Below, piece by piece: positions 34,552-44,030 of a stretch of 64,000 nt of DNA. The stretch spans positions 4,576,501-4,640,500 of the forward strand of contig NZ_JBEWTB010000002.1 of NCBI RefSeq assembly GCF_040549045.1, read 5' to 3'. This DNA comes from Endozoicomonas sp. NE40 (GTDB taxonomy: Bacteria; Pseudomonadota; Gammaproteobacteria; Pseudomonadales; Endozoicomonadaceae). The notes beneath the pieces are model-generated. The model was given only the letters and a program-made list of their open reading frames with translations. It had not been told where the DNA came from and made no database searches. The position numbers and the translations under genes are program-made. Numbering within the stretch: position 1 is the first letter of the stretch; the number at the start of each line of letters is the position of its first letter.

Positions 34552-35622
34552 ATGATCAGGAAATCAAACTTCTCTCTTCCTTTCGTATTTCTGGCTACAG
34601 TATGGCTGCCCGGTTGTGATCAGACGGTTTTTGAGCCACAGGAGACGCTTCGGCCTGTCCGCTTCATGACCGTGTCGTATTCAGAAACCGGATTACAAAA
34701 AAAATTCCCCGGTGTTGTGGAAGCCGCACAGCAGGCGAATCTGAGCTTCAGGGTGTCAGGTCGCCTTGCCTCGTTAAATGTTAAAGAGGGTAGCGCTGTC
34801 GTTGGTGGACAGGTAGTCGCAGAGTTGGAATCCGTTGAATTTGATATCCGTCTGAAAGACCGGCAGGCCACTTATGATGCGGCTAAAGCCGATTATGAAA
34901 GGGCGGTTCAGTTAATTGGCAAGGGTGCTATTGCCCGGGCAGATGTTGATAACCTGAAAGCCAAATTAAGCACTGCGACGGCACAACTGGAGACTGCGCG
35001 CCATGAGAAGGCTCATACCCGGCTGCGGGCGCCTTTCAATGGTCAGATTGCCAAAGTGTATGTGGATAACTACGAGGAAGTGTCGGCGAAACAGGACGTA
35101 GTAGCGTTGCACGATCTGTCGTCACTACTGATCAAGGTGGAGATGCCTGAGAGTGTGATTGTGAATGCTCAGGAAGAACGGCAGCCTCTGCGATATAGCG
35201 CACGCTTTGATGGTCTCGGAGATAAGGTATTTCCTCTGCAATTGTCGGCATTTGCCGCCCTGGCTGATGATAGCAGCCAGACTTATACCGTTACCTTCAT
35301 GCTGTCTGACCGGCTTGGCAGCCGGATCTTACCCGGTATGAGTGCCAGCGTGATGATAAAGCAGATGGTGCCAGCGGGCGACTGGCTGGTGATACCGGCT
35401 CACTCGGTGCAGGAAGACAACGATGGACGTTTTGTTTATGTGGTTGAAGCTGCAGAGGCCGGTGTGGGAGTGGTATTTCGGCGTCCGGTGCAGACCGGCC
35501 GGTTGCTGGCTTCAGGTATTGAAGTGACTTCAGGTCTTGTCGCAGGAGAGCGGCTCGTCACAGCTGGTATGAGCCAGATGGCAGAAGGCATGCGGGTAAA
35601 ATGGATGGAGGGGGGGCAATGA
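34552..35622 (+). CDS. RND efflux periplasmic adaptor (lipoprotein)
   Basis: 356 residues. The N-terminus LPFVFLATVWLPGC is a lipoprotein signal (lipobox LPGC, Cys22). Lipoyl half ANLSFRVSGRLASLNVKEGSAV, a short coiled-coil hairpin (about 100-145), second lipoyl half RLRAPFNGQIAKVYVDNYEEV, and the beta-barrel to about 265, then a membrane-proximal domain. The stop overlaps the ATG of the RND gene (ATGA), so both are made together. Ribosome site for ATG 34552 is weak. Confidence 0.9.
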   Translation: MIRKSNFSLPFVFLATVWLPGCDQTVFEPQETLRPVRFMTVSYSETGLQKKFPGVVEAAQQANLSFRVSGRLASLNVKEGSAVVGGQVVAELESVEFDIRLKDRQATYDAAKADYERAVQLIGKGAIARADVDNLKAKLSTATAQLETARHEKAHTRLRAPFNGQIAKVYVDNYEEVSAKQDVVALHDLSSLLIKVEMPESVIVNAQEERQPLRYSARFDGLGDKVFPLQLSAFAALADDSSQTYTVTFMLSDRLGSRILPGMSASVMIKQMVPAGDWLVIPAHSVQEDNDGRFVYVVEAAEAGVGVVFRRPVQTGRLLASGIEVTSGLVAGERLVTAGMSQMAEGMRVKWMEGGQ

Positions 35623-38600
35623 TGTCTTTAACCCGTGTTGCCATAGAGAATAACCGAACGACATTGGTTTTGTTGTTGGTATTGGTTCTGTCGGGCTTGC
35701 AGGCTTATCAGAACCTCCCGAGGGCCTATGATCCGGGTTTTGTTATACGTGTTGCCAAGGTGGTTACCCAGTTCCCCGGCGCCAGCCCTGAAAGAGTTGA
35801 GACTCTGATTACGGACAAAATTGAAAAAGCGGTTCGGGAAATTCCGGAGCTGGATTATGTCAGGAGCTCATCCCGGACCGGAACGTCGATTGTCACCGTT
35901 AATATTCAGGAGCGCTATACCGATATGCGTCCGATATGGGGCAGCCTGCGACGTAAAATGGAAGACATTGTCAGTGAGATGCCTGAGGGGGCCATTGGAC
36001 CCATTGTCAATGATGAATTTGGTGAGGTTTTCGGGGTTATGGTGACCCTGACTGGTGTGGACTTTTCTTACAGCGAGTTAAAAACCATTGCTGACGAAGT
36101 CCGTGATGAGTTCCTGCGGTTGCCGGAAGTCGCCAAGGTAGAGATATACGGTGCGCAGGAAGAACGGATTTTTATTCGCTATGACAATGACCACCTTGGG
36201 CAGCTGGGCTTGTCGCCAGGGTTTCTGGCGCAGCAGCTGAGCAGCCGGAATATTGTTGTTCCCGGTGGTGCCGTCAATTTGCACCATGAGCGTATTGAGC
36301 TGGAACCGACCGGCAATTTTGAAAGTGTTAACGACATTCGTCAGACAGTTATTCCATTACCGGTTAGCGACAGGGCTTTATATCTGGAAGATGTCGCCAC
36401 GGTTGAGCGAGGCTATGTTGATCCTGTCCGAAGCCTTGTTAAAGCGTCTGGTGTCCCTGCTCTGGCTTTAGGTATTGCCATGGGTGAGGGAGGAAATAAT
36501 ATAAAGCTGGGACATCAGGTTAAAACAGCCATGGCGCAGTTGCGGCAGACCTACCCGGTCGGCATTGATTTCGAGCTGATGCATTTTTCGCCCGGAGAAG
36601 TGGAACACAAGGTTAATGATTTTGTCTCTAACCTGATTCAGGCAGTGCTGGTGGTTTCGGCGGTCATGCTGCTCAGCCTTGGACCCCGAACCGGGTTAAT
36701 TGTTGCCACTCTGATTCCAGCCAGTATGATTGCTGCGATTCTGGTCATGTCACTGGTGGGTATAGGCCTTGACCAGATTTCATTGGCGGCGCTGATTATT
36801 GCCCTGGGAATGCTGGTGGACAATGGCATTGTGATGGCTGAGAACACCATGGTTCAGATGCAGGCGGGGAAGCAGCCGGTTCAGGCTGCGGTTGACTCGG
36901 CAGGGGAATTAAAAATTCCACTGCTGACGTCTTCATTAACGACAGCGGCTGCATTTTTGCCGATTTATCTGGCAGAGTCTGCAGTGGGTGAGTTTACCGC
37001 CTCCCTGTTCCTGGTGGTGACCATCACGCTGCTGTGTTCCTGGGTGTTGTCACTGAGTCTGATCCCTTTGTTATGTGTAATGTTCCTGGAGGTTAAGCCG
37101 CAGCAGGCGGATTATACGAAGGGTATTTATGACTATTACCGTCGTCTGCTGGAAAAATTACTAGCTCACCGTCTGCTCACCCTCAGTGCGGTGATTCTGG
37201 TGTTTACAGTCGTGATAAATGCGTTTCAGTATGTGCCGAAAATTTTCTTTCCCGCCTCGGACCGCCTGTACTTTAAAACCGAGTTGCAGCTTCCTCCGGG
37301 AACCCGCATTGACAGGACGCTGGCAGTAGTGAATGAGCTGGATCGCTATATTGCTGATGAGCTGGCCGTTTCCGGGGAACGACATGAAGGAGTCACCAGC
37401 TGGGTCAGTCACATTGGTTCCGGCGGTTCACGTTTTGTCCTTCAGCACAGCCCGGAGCCAGCCCGCTCCAACTACGCCCTTATGATCCTGAATACCAGTT
37501 CAGACTGGGTTATTGATGAGATGATGCAAAAACTGGACGCATTTGGTTTTGAACAGTTTCCAGACCTGCAGGTTAACAGCCGCAGGGTAGAAAGCGGCGT
37601 TTCCATTAAAAACCCGGTGGAAGTGCGTCTCTATGGGCGGGAAACCGACCAGCTGTTTCGGCTGGTACGGCAGGTTAAAGAACAGATGTCTGAAATTCCG
37701 GGTCTGAAGGCAATAGGTGATGACTGGGGGCCGCGTATTAAAAAACTGCAGGTGGTCATAAACCAGCCCAGAGCATTGCGGGCAGGCGTTACGAGCCAGG
37801 ATGTTGCCATGTCTCTGCAAACCGGTCTGAGCGGTCTGGAGCTGACCCAGTTCCGTGATGGAAACGAGGTCATTCCTGTTATCTTACGAAGTACTGAAGG
37901 TGACAGTCAGGATATTGGTAAGCTGGAATCGTTATCTGTCTTTGTTCAGTCAACGGGGAAAACGGTGCCGCTGAAGCAGGTGGCAGATATTAAAATGGTG
38001 TGGCAGCCGGGCGAAATTCTTCGCCGGGATGGTCTCAAGACAGTGTCCGTGTTTGCCCGGCTTGATGGTAGCATGACTGCCGCAGAAGCCTTTGCTGAGT
38101 TAATGCCCTGGCTGCAACAGCAGCAGAAAATCTGGCCTGCAGGCTACCGTTTTGAACTGGGAGGTGAAGCTGAGAGTTCCGGAAAAGCCAACGCTGCCAT
38201 TGCCGCAAAAATGCCTCTGGCGGCTTTTGTCATACTGATTCTGCTGGTGGCGCAGTTCAACTCCGTTCGTAAACCAATCATTATTCTGATGACCATACCC
38301 CTGGGAATGATAGGTGTAATTTCCGGTCTGCTGGTTGCCCGGTCATTCTTTAGTTTCATGACATTGCTGGGGGTTATTTCGCTGGCGGGTATTGTTATCA
38401 ATAATGCCATTGTGCTACTTGAACGTATAAAGTTTGAGCAGGAACAGAACCGGTTACCAATGCAGGAAGCCATTGTCGTCGCCTCCCAGCGTCGTTTAAG
38501 GCCCATTTTGCTGACGACCGCCACCACAGTGCTGGGCATGGTTCCGCTTTATCTGGGGGGTGGGTTGATGTGGGAGCCTATGGCTGTGGCAATTATCGCA

Positions 38601-38717
38601 GGCTTGCTGTTTTCGACGTTGTTGACGCTGGGTGTTGTACCAGTACTGTATTCACTGCTGTTCAGCAAGCCGGAATGGCCCATCAAACTGCCACCAGAGA
38701 CAACCAGTTCGCAATGA
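35619..38717 (+). CDS. RND efflux transporter permease
   Basis: Proton-driven inner-membrane pump, 1032 residues with the duplicated RND layout: helix 1 (about 12-30), a large periplasmic loop, helices 2-6 (about 335-535), second loop, helices 8-12 (about 865-1020). GGGGGG just precedes the ATGATG start. TM4 reads LGMLVDNGIVMAEN, so the second of the two Asp seen in AcrB (407/408) is Asn; TM10 reads GIVINNAIVLLER, with Asn where AcrB has Lys940. RRLRPILL keeps the Arg. This may be a subgroup trait with altered proton relay. No outer-membrane channel gene follows. Confidence 0.94.
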   Translation: MMSLTRVAIENNRTTLVLLLVLVLSGLQAYQNLPRAYDPGFVIRVAKVVTQFPGASPERVETLITDKIEKAVREIPELDYVRSSSRTGTSIVTVNIQERYTDMRPIWGSLRRKMEDIVSEMPEGAIGPIVNDEFGEVFGVMVTLTGVDFSYSELKTIADEVRDEFLRLPEVAKVEIYGAQEERIFIRYDNDHLGQLGLSPGFLAQQLSSRNIVVPGGAVNLHHERIELEPTGNFESVNDIRQTVIPLPVSDRALYLEDVATVERGYVDPVRSLVKASGVPALALGIAMGEGGNNIKLGHQVKTAMAQLRQTYPVGIDFELMHFSPGEVEHKVNDFVSNLIQAVLVVSAVMLLSLGPRTGLIVATLIPASMIAAILVMSLVGIGLDQISLAALIIALGMLVDNGIVMAENTMVQMQAGKQPVQAAVDSAGELKIPLLTSSLTTAAAFLPIYLAESAVGEFTASLFLVVTITLLCSWVLSLSLIPLLCVMFLEVKPQQADYTKGIYDYYRRLLEKLLAHRLLTLSAVILVFTVVINAFQYVPKIFFPASDRLYFKTELQLPPGTRIDRTLAVVNELDRYIADELAVSGERHEGVTSWVSHIGSGGSRFVLQHSPEPARSNYALMILNTSSDWVIDEMMQKLDAFGFEQFPDLQVNSRRVESGVSIKNPVEVRLYGRETDQLFRLVRQVKEQMSEIPGLKAIGDDWGPRIKKLQVVINQPRALRAGVTSQDVAMSLQTGLSGLELTQFRDGNEVIPVILRSTEGDSQDIGKLESLSVFVQSTGKTVPLKQVADIKMVWQPGEILRRDGLKTVSVFARLDGSMTAAEAFAELMPWLQQQQKIWPAGYRFELGGEAESSGKANAAIAAKMPLAAFVILILLVAQFNSVRKPIIILMTIPLGMIGVISGLLVARSFFSFMTLLGVISLAGIVINNAIVLLERIKFEQEQNRLPMQEAIVVASQRRLRPILLTTATTVLGMVPLYLGGGLMWEPMAVAIIAGLLFSTLLTLGVVPVLYSLLFSKPEWPIKLPPETTSSQ

Positions 38718-38846
38718 ATCAGCTCCGGTTTTAAACGACCGGAGCTGTGCGGCTTCAGTTGCTTTGTTTTCCGGGCAGGAAATCCTGGATTGTTTTTTCA
38801 TCGACTATTATTGAGGTAATATTCACAACTGCGAACGTATTGAGCC

Positions 38847-39017
38847 ATGACTGAAGTTCTGCTTGCGACTTTTACCGGATTTATTGTTGGGCTTATCTTC
38901 AGCTTCTTAAAATTACCCATACCAGCGCCGCCAGTGTTGTCCGGTGTAATGGGTATTGTCGGTGTCTATCTGGGGCATGAGGCTTTTCAGTTGTTGATGA
39001 AGCATCTGGCGTCCTGA
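38847..39017 (+). CDS. XapX domain-containing small membrane protein
   Basis: 56 residues: two hydrophobic segments (LLATFTGFIVGLIFSFL and VLSGVMGIVGVYLGHEAF) around the loop KLPIPAPPV, which is the XapX signature (small, often xanthosine-permease-associated or stand-alone proteins of unknown function). Complete from ATG to TGA. It lies 129 bp after the RND gene and 103 bp before the glycosyltransferase. Confidence 0.85.
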   Translation: MTEVLLATFTGFIVGLIFSFLKLPIPAPPVLSGVMGIVGVYLGHEAFQLLMKHLAS

Positions 39018-39120
39018 TTTATAAGTACACCTTCTCCCGGGCGGCAAGACCTAAAACGATTGTTTAAAATGGTTCAGCCCATTAAACTGCGCGTTTGGAT
39101 TTGTTTCGAGCGTTGACAGA

Positions 39121-40593
39121 ATGGCAGAGTCGAACCGGCAGCTCACATCTTGGTTAATTATTCTCGCAGTACTGGCTGTGCATCTGGCACTGGCCTCGGG
39201 GCTTCCTCTGGGCGTTGATGAAGCCCACTATACCTTGTACGCCCTGCACCCTGACCTGAGTTACTTTGATCACCCGCCAATGGTTGGCTGGTTGCAGCTG
39301 CTGATTGCGCCTCTTGGGTATAGCGAGTTTACCGTTCGACTGATCCCCGCACTGTTGTATGCGCTGTCCAGTATCCTGGTTCTGCGTCTTGGCAAAACGC
39401 TGTTTAATGATGAGTCTGGAAGAACAGGGCTGGTTGCCGTCTTTCTGCTGAATACTGCCCCGATTCTTCAACTGATGGGCTGGGGGATGGTGCCTGACCT
39501 GCCGTTGATGGTGGTGGCATTGCTGGCGATTGACGTTACCTGGCGGATTTATCAGCGCAATCAGTTGACAGACTGGCTGCTGCTTGGCGTTTTGTACGGT
39601 TTTGCCGGTCTGTCAAAGTACACTGCGCTGTTTCTGCCCATTGGGCTGGTCGGCTTTCTGTTCCAGTACCAGGGGTTGCGCTGGTTGCGACAGCCTGGTC
39701 CGTGGCTGGCAGCGGTTATTGCGTTTGTCCTGATCTCTCCGGTACTGATCTGGAATGTCCGGCACGACTGGGCATCCTTTGCTTATCAGCTGGACCGGGG
39801 TATAGAAGTCAGTGTCTGGTCCCTGAAAGACGCTCTGGGTATGCAGGTTGGCCAGATGCTGTTGTACAGCCTGCTCGCTTATGTAGTCGGCATTGCTGTT
39901 GTGATCAGTGTTCTGCGTGGTCGCTTTCCAAAGGAACACAGGGCGGCAGCCTGGCTGATTATCTGGAGTGCCTGGCCCGGTCTGCTGGTGGTGGCTTATT
40001 CGGCTGGTGGTGACGCGGTATTACCGAACTGGCCAGCGATGATGTGGACCGTTCTGGCTCCTCTCAGTGCCTTTTGGATCTGTCTGAGCTGGAAGAAACT
40101 GTGGGTTAAAATCCTGACGCTGGTATCCAGCGTGCTGTCTGTCGGTATTATTGCTTTCCTTTTTGCCTTTCTTGCCTTTATGCCGCTGTCAACGTTCCCA
40201 TTTATGAAGGGTGCCATTAAAGACCTGGTTGGCTGGAAACAGGCTGCGGTTCATGCCCGCCAGCTGCTGGAAGAAGTCCGGCAGGAAACGGGCAGCGAAG
40301 AACCGGTGCTGCTGGTGGATAACTGGGTGCGTGCCAGTCGCATTGCCTGGTATGCCTGGCCTTTGCCGGTTCAGGTGATCAGTGACAGGGTTTCTCAGTT
40401 TGATTTCTGGTACGGTGAGCCTGATTCTGATACCCGGGGTATTCTGATCCGGGATAATCGCCCAGTCCCTGAGGATGGACGCTATGAAAAATCAGGTATC
40501 GTCTGCCAGCTTCGGGATGTCCTGAATACCGGTGTGGACGGTGTTGAGGTCAACAGCTTCCAGTTTTACTACTGTGATCCGGCGTTGAAATAG
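39121..40593 (+). CDS. GT39-type (ArnT-like) membrane glycosyltransferase
   Basis: 490 residues, about 11-12 membrane helices. The first periplasmic loop contains PLGVDEAHYTLYALHPDLSYFDHPPMVGWL, where the paired acidic residue (Asp-Glu) and DHPP are characteristic of PMT/ArnT-family enzymes that use polyprenyl-phosphate sugars. FTVRLIPALLYALS and GLSKYTALFLP are also typical. The substrate is probably lipid A or LPS, but cannot be fixed. It is followed by the PAP2-GtrA fusion and a GT9 enzyme, suggesting a common cell-envelope glycan task. Confidence 0.88.
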   Translation: MAESNRQLTSWLIILAVLAVHLALASGLPLGVDEAHYTLYALHPDLSYFDHPPMVGWLQLLIAPLGYSEFTVRLIPALLYALSSILVLRLGKTLFNDESGRTGLVAVFLLNTAPILQLMGWGMVPDLPLMVVALLAIDVTWRIYQRNQLTDWLLLGVLYGFAGLSKYTALFLPIGLVGFLFQYQGLRWLRQPGPWLAAVIAFVLISPVLIWNVRHDWASFAYQLDRGIEVSVWSLKDALGMQVGQMLLYSLLAYVVGIAVVISVLRGRFPKEHRAAAWLIIWSAWPGLLVVAYSAGGDAVLPNWPAMMWTVLAPLSAFWICLSWKKLWVKILTLVSSVLSVGIIAFLFAFLAFMPLSTFPFMKGAIKDLVGWKQAAVHARQLLEEVRQETGSEEPVLLVDNWVRASRIAWYAWPLPVQVISDRVSQFDFWYGEPDSDTRGILIRDNRPVPEDGRYEKSGIVCQLRDVLNTGVDGVEVNSFQFYYCDPALK

Positions 40594-40808
40594 CCATTCG
40601 TTTAATGGCATCCAATGAATGTGCCGCCCTTTGCTGCGAGTTATTTACAAAGTACTCTTTACAAAGTGGCGTAATGGCGGCATTTTCCTATTAAACAGAG
40701 CGTGAATGCCTATTTATCTATGTCAGACTGGATGGCTGACGGGGGTTTTGATGGCAATTATACTCGTTTGGTACAAGTTCACTTTCTTCAAATAGTACGA
40801 TTGTTATA

Positions 40809-42095
40809 ATGACGCCCCACTATTTTATGTCCACGAGACAACAAGGGATGCTCCAGTCTTTCTTATCTGATCAAAACCCGTATTTCCGACTGTTGAAATG
40901 GGCGACTCTGCTGCTGTTGCCCTTTGCTCTGGTATTTCATTTTGACAGCATCAACCAGTCAACCTTTCTGTGGTTGAACAACCCTGCCAACACCATTGGC
41001 AGTGATGCCCTGTGGGTTGTACTCACCAACTTTGGTGACGGCTTCTTTCTCTTTCCTCTGACCATGCTGCTGTTTGTGATGAAGCCCCGGCAGCAGCTGG
41101 CCGTTATCCTGACCATATTAACGGGGGCTCTTTTACTGAATGGTGGTAAAGCGATAATTGACTCGCTGCGCCCTGCGGGTGAGCTGGGAAGCGAAATGCT
41201 GAATATTATCGGGCCAACCGTCCGCAAGAACTCACTGCCTTCCGGACATACCGGCACTGTTTTTCTTCTGGTAGGACTGGTTCTGGCGCATTTCAAGGGA
41301 GCCATTCGCTGGTGGGTGCTGCTGTTTGGCGCGCTGGTTGCGTTTTCGCGAATTGTTGTCGGAGCCCACTGGCCGCAGGATCTGGTCTGGGGTATCTGGG
41401 TTGGCATTCTGGCAACGGTCATCGGTTCTACGCTGGCTGACCGAATCGGCTCTGGTTTGAAATCCCGCCTGTTCCTGTTGTTTTTAACAGGCGTCTGTAT
41501 GGCCTTCCTGCCATTTTACGACAACGGTTTCCCGGAACATTTTCCGTTCCTGGTTTACTGGCAATATGCTCTGGCAGGTCTTTCTCTGGTGCTGGCACTG
41601 GCGACGCTGTTTACCCTTTATAAGGATTATGTCGAGGCTGACCTGTTTGTTGAAGGTACACTGGCTAATAAACTCTATAAGCTGGTTCACCGTCTGGTGA
41701 AGTTTGGTCTTGTTGGTGCGACCGGGTTTGTTGTGGATATGGGCATTTACTGGTTGATGTCGGTGGCGCTGGGTATTCCTCACCTTGTTGCCCGTGGCGG
41801 CTCTTACTGGTTCGCAGCCAGCTGGAACTGGTACTGGAACCGGACGTTTACCTTTAACCATGTTGAGAAAAGCAGGAAAGCGCCTCAGTGGATCAAGTAT
41901 CTGTCCATGTGTCTGGTCAGCTTCCTGCCAAACTGGGGCTCCTATTACCTGCTGACAGAGTTTGTACCGTTCTTTGCGGACTTCAAGATGCTGGCAATGA
42001 TTGCCGGTGTTCTGGCGGGTATGCTGTTTAATTTTACGTTTGCGTCTGTGTTTATTTTTGCCACTGGTCGAGATGCCAGTGTAAGGGAAGGGTAG
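40809..42095 (+). CDS. PAP2 phosphatase - GtrA flippase fusion protein
   Basis: 428 residues in one frame. The N-terminal half (to about 235) is a PAP2 lipid phosphatase with all three motifs: KAIIDSLRP, LPSGHTG and SRIVVGAHWPQD. Then come two further helices and, from about residue 295, a GtrA domain (KFGLVGATGFVVDMGIYWLM ... WNWYWNRTFTF). GtrA proteins are thought to flip undecaprenyl-phosphate sugars; PAP2 enzymes release phosphate from prenyl pyrophosphates or lipid A. The fusion suggests carrier recycling coupled to flipping. Start unsettled: ATG 40809 lies in a TATAAT sequence, so ATG 40827 or 40848 may be real. Confidence 0.9.
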   Translation: MTPHYFMSTRQQGMLQSFLSDQNPYFRLLKWATLLLLPFALVFHFDSINQSTFLWLNNPANTIGSDALWVVLTNFGDGFFLFPLTMLLFVMKPRQQLAVILTILTGALLLNGGKAIIDSLRPAGELGSEMLNIIGPTVRKNSLPSGHTGTVFLLVGLVLAHFKGAIRWWVLLFGALVAFSRIVVGAHWPQDLVWGIWVGILATVIGSTLADRIGSGLKSRLFLLFLTGVCMAFLPFYDNGFPEHFPFLVYWQYALAGLSLVLALATLFTLYKDYVEADLFVEGTLANKLYKLVHRLVKFGLVGATGFVVDMGIYWLMSVALGIPHLVARGGSYWFAASWNWYWNRTFTFNHVEKSRKAPQWIKYLSMCLVSFLPNWGSYYLLTEFVPFFADFKMLAMIAGVLAGMLFNFTFASVFIFATGRDASVREG

Positions 42096-42099
42096 TCCC

Positions 42100-43332
42100 A
42101 TGAAAGTAGATACCATGAGGGTAATCGACCACTATGTTGGTGTGCCGTTGTGTTTTCTGTTGAAGCTGGTGTTTAAAGTAAAAGAGCTGTTTTTCAGACC
42201 AAAGGAAAAACAGCCTGAGAATGTACTGTTTATTGAACTGTCTGAAATGGGCAGTGCTATCCTGGCTGATCCGGCCATGCGCTGGTTGAAGGATCAGGGT
42301 AAAACTCTGCATTTTGTCATTTTTCAAAAAAATGTGGCCAGCCTGAAGCTGTTGAACACGATTCCTGAAGAGCGGATTTTCACTATTCGGCCAGACAGCT
42401 TATTTACGCTGGCGTATGACAGTCTGCGATTTCTGGTCTGGTGCCGGCAGCGTAACATCGATACGACTATTGATCTGGAGCTGTTTTCCCGCTTTACGGC
42501 GTTGTTGTCACGACTGTCGGGGGCGGTGAACCTCACAGGTTATGATGGCGTGCATGAAGAGGGGCTGTATCGGGGGGATTTCCTGACCCACCCTGTCATG
42601 TATAACCCTCATCATCATATTTCCCTTAACTTTATGGCGCTGGTGCAGGCCTGTATGGGGGAGAAAGGGCAGCCTTACCAGAGAAAACTGCTGGACCAGA
42701 AGAATATAGAACTGGCACGTGCAGAGGTGGATGAGCAGCTTAAACAATCGGTGCTGAACAAACTGGTGGATTTGAAGCCGGACTTCAGTACTGACAAGTT
42801 CAGAGTGATGCTGGTTAATCCGAATGCCAGTGATCTGTTGCCTCAGCGCCGCTGGATGCGGGATCGTTATGCCAGTGTCATTAGCCGGGTCCTGGATGAG
42901 TATCAGGATATTCTGGTGGTGATTACCGGCGCGCCTGCGGAAAAGGCGGGGGCTGAAGAGCTTAAACAGATGGTTGGGCATGAACGCTGTGTGAATAGCG
43001 CTGGTGTATTTACCTTTGCTGAGCTGGTACCTTTGTATTCGGTTTCTTTTGTTATGCTGTCGAATGACTCAGGGCCTCCACATTTCGCATCGGTGACCGA
43101 CCTTAAAACCTTTGTTATTTTTGGTCCGGAAACGCCAGAGCTGTACGGTGCATTGGGTAACTCAACGCCTATTTATGCCGGGCTGGCCTGCTCTCCCTGT
43201 GTCAGTGCGGGGAACCATCGAAAGACCACCTGTTTTGATAACCAGTGCCTGAAGGCGATCAGTGTGGATGAGGTGATCAATACCATGAAGCCAACACTGG
43301 ATGGACAGATGATCGCGCAGCAAAGGGCATGA
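42100..43332 (+). CDS. GT9 family glycosyltransferase (heptosyltransferase-like)
   Basis: 410 residues, GT-B fold. N-terminal NVLFIELSEMGSAILADPAM replaces the more usual ILxxxxxGDxxxxxP loop; the C-terminal FVMLSNDSGPPHFASV (GT9 usually SxDTGPxHLA) and VIFGPETPELYGALG are the donor-binding segments. A first hydrophobic segment (VGVPLCFLLKLVFKV) may attach it to the membrane. Cysteines in ACSPCVSAGNHRKTTC are those of the family's Cys-rich loop. It begins 5 bp after the PAP2-GtrA gene, so they form one operon. Probably adds a sugar to the LPS core. Confidence 0.88.
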   Translation: MKVDTMRVIDHYVGVPLCFLLKLVFKVKELFFRPKEKQPENVLFIELSEMGSAILADPAMRWLKDQGKTLHFVIFQKNVASLKLLNTIPEERIFTIRPDSLFTLAYDSLRFLVWCRQRNIDTTIDLELFSRFTALLSRLSGAVNLTGYDGVHEEGLYRGDFLTHPVMYNPHHHISLNFMALVQACMGEKGQPYQRKLLDQKNIELARAEVDEQLKQSVLNKLVDLKPDFSTDKFRVMLVNPNASDLLPQRRWMRDRYASVISRVLDEYQDILVVITGAPAEKAGAEELKQMVGHERCVNSAGVFTFAELVPLYSVSFVMLSNDSGPPHFASVTDLKTFVIFGPETPELYGALGNSTPIYAGLACSPCVSAGNHRKTTCFDNQCLKAISVDEVINTMKPTLDGQMIAQQRA

Positions 43333-43445
43333 TTCATGAAGCAGGGAGCAGTTTATGACTGCTCAATCGCAACATTTCATTACCGGATGATGTGTTACAC
43401 TGATTTTTAATAAGAGGTTTAATTTTCGTACACGAGAGTTCATGG

Positions 43446-43775
43446 ATGAACCTGACAACACGAATATTGCGAGCGCGTAAGGAAAAACGCTTATCGCAAC
43501 AGGCTCTGGCTGATTTGATTGGGGTTTCCCGCAGCGCTCTGGCACAGTGGGAAACGGAAATGAGCAGCCCGAGTCTGGAAAATCTGCGTAAGATGGCCGA
43601 AATTCTGGAAATCTCTTTTGAATGGATAGCCACAGGGCGGGGCAACCAGTATCTGACATCACCAGTTGATTCGATCTGTGATACGGAAGTCGACAGTGAA
43701 ATTTTGCGGGCATTAAACCGGATGAACCTGAAGAAAAAAAGAGCCATTCTTAATGTCATGAAGGCTATGGCCTGA
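43446..43775 (+). CDS. XRE-family transcriptional regulator
   Basis: 109 residues. A Cro/CI helix-turn-helix covers about residues 5-60 (LSQQALADLIGVSRSALAQWE, then PSLENLRKMAEIL). The C-terminal part is short and ends in a basic helix (NRMNLKKKRAILNVMKAMA), so it has no large sensor domain. A GTGTTACAC palindrome at 43392-43400 is in its leader and might be an autoregulatory site. Targets are unknown; it could control the preceding glycosyl cluster or nothing nearby. Confidence 0.88.
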   Translation: MNLTTRILRARKEKRLSQQALADLIGVSRSALAQWETEMSSPSLENLRKMAEILEISFEWIATGRGNQYLTSPVDSICDTEVDSEILRALNRMNLKKKRAILNVMKAMA

Positions 43776-43809
43776 CCGGCGTGCTTCACTCCCTTTTTAC
43801 GGTTTATGG

Positions 43810-43844
43810 ACAGGGCAGAATCGTTGTGATTTGCCCTGTTTTTG
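43810..43844 (+). terminator. Rho-independent terminator after the XRE gene
   Basis: ACAGGGCA (43810-43817) and TGCCCTGT (43832-43839) form the stem, followed by TTTTTG. Confidence 0.8.
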
Positions 43845-44030
43845 TGGTTAAGAAAACGCTGTTGGGTATTGTTTAAACACCGCAAAAGTAATGCTCATGA
43901 TGAAGCAAATAATTTTGATTGGTATTGATAGAAATTCGAACACTTGATTGGTATAAGGCTTGTTGTTTAATGCTTCAATGGACGAATAATTTGAAAGTCA
44001 GTAAGAAAAAAGATAAATAAGTGATTCTGT

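Noticed and set aside
40805..40810. TATAAT as a promoter of the PAP2-GtrA gene
   Set aside because: It overlaps the annotated ATG and no -35 lies at 16-18 bp; kept only as a reason to doubt that start.
43334..43885. 183-codon frame antisense to the XRE regulator
   Set aside because: Overlaps a clear helix-turn-helix gene and is basic and repetitive.
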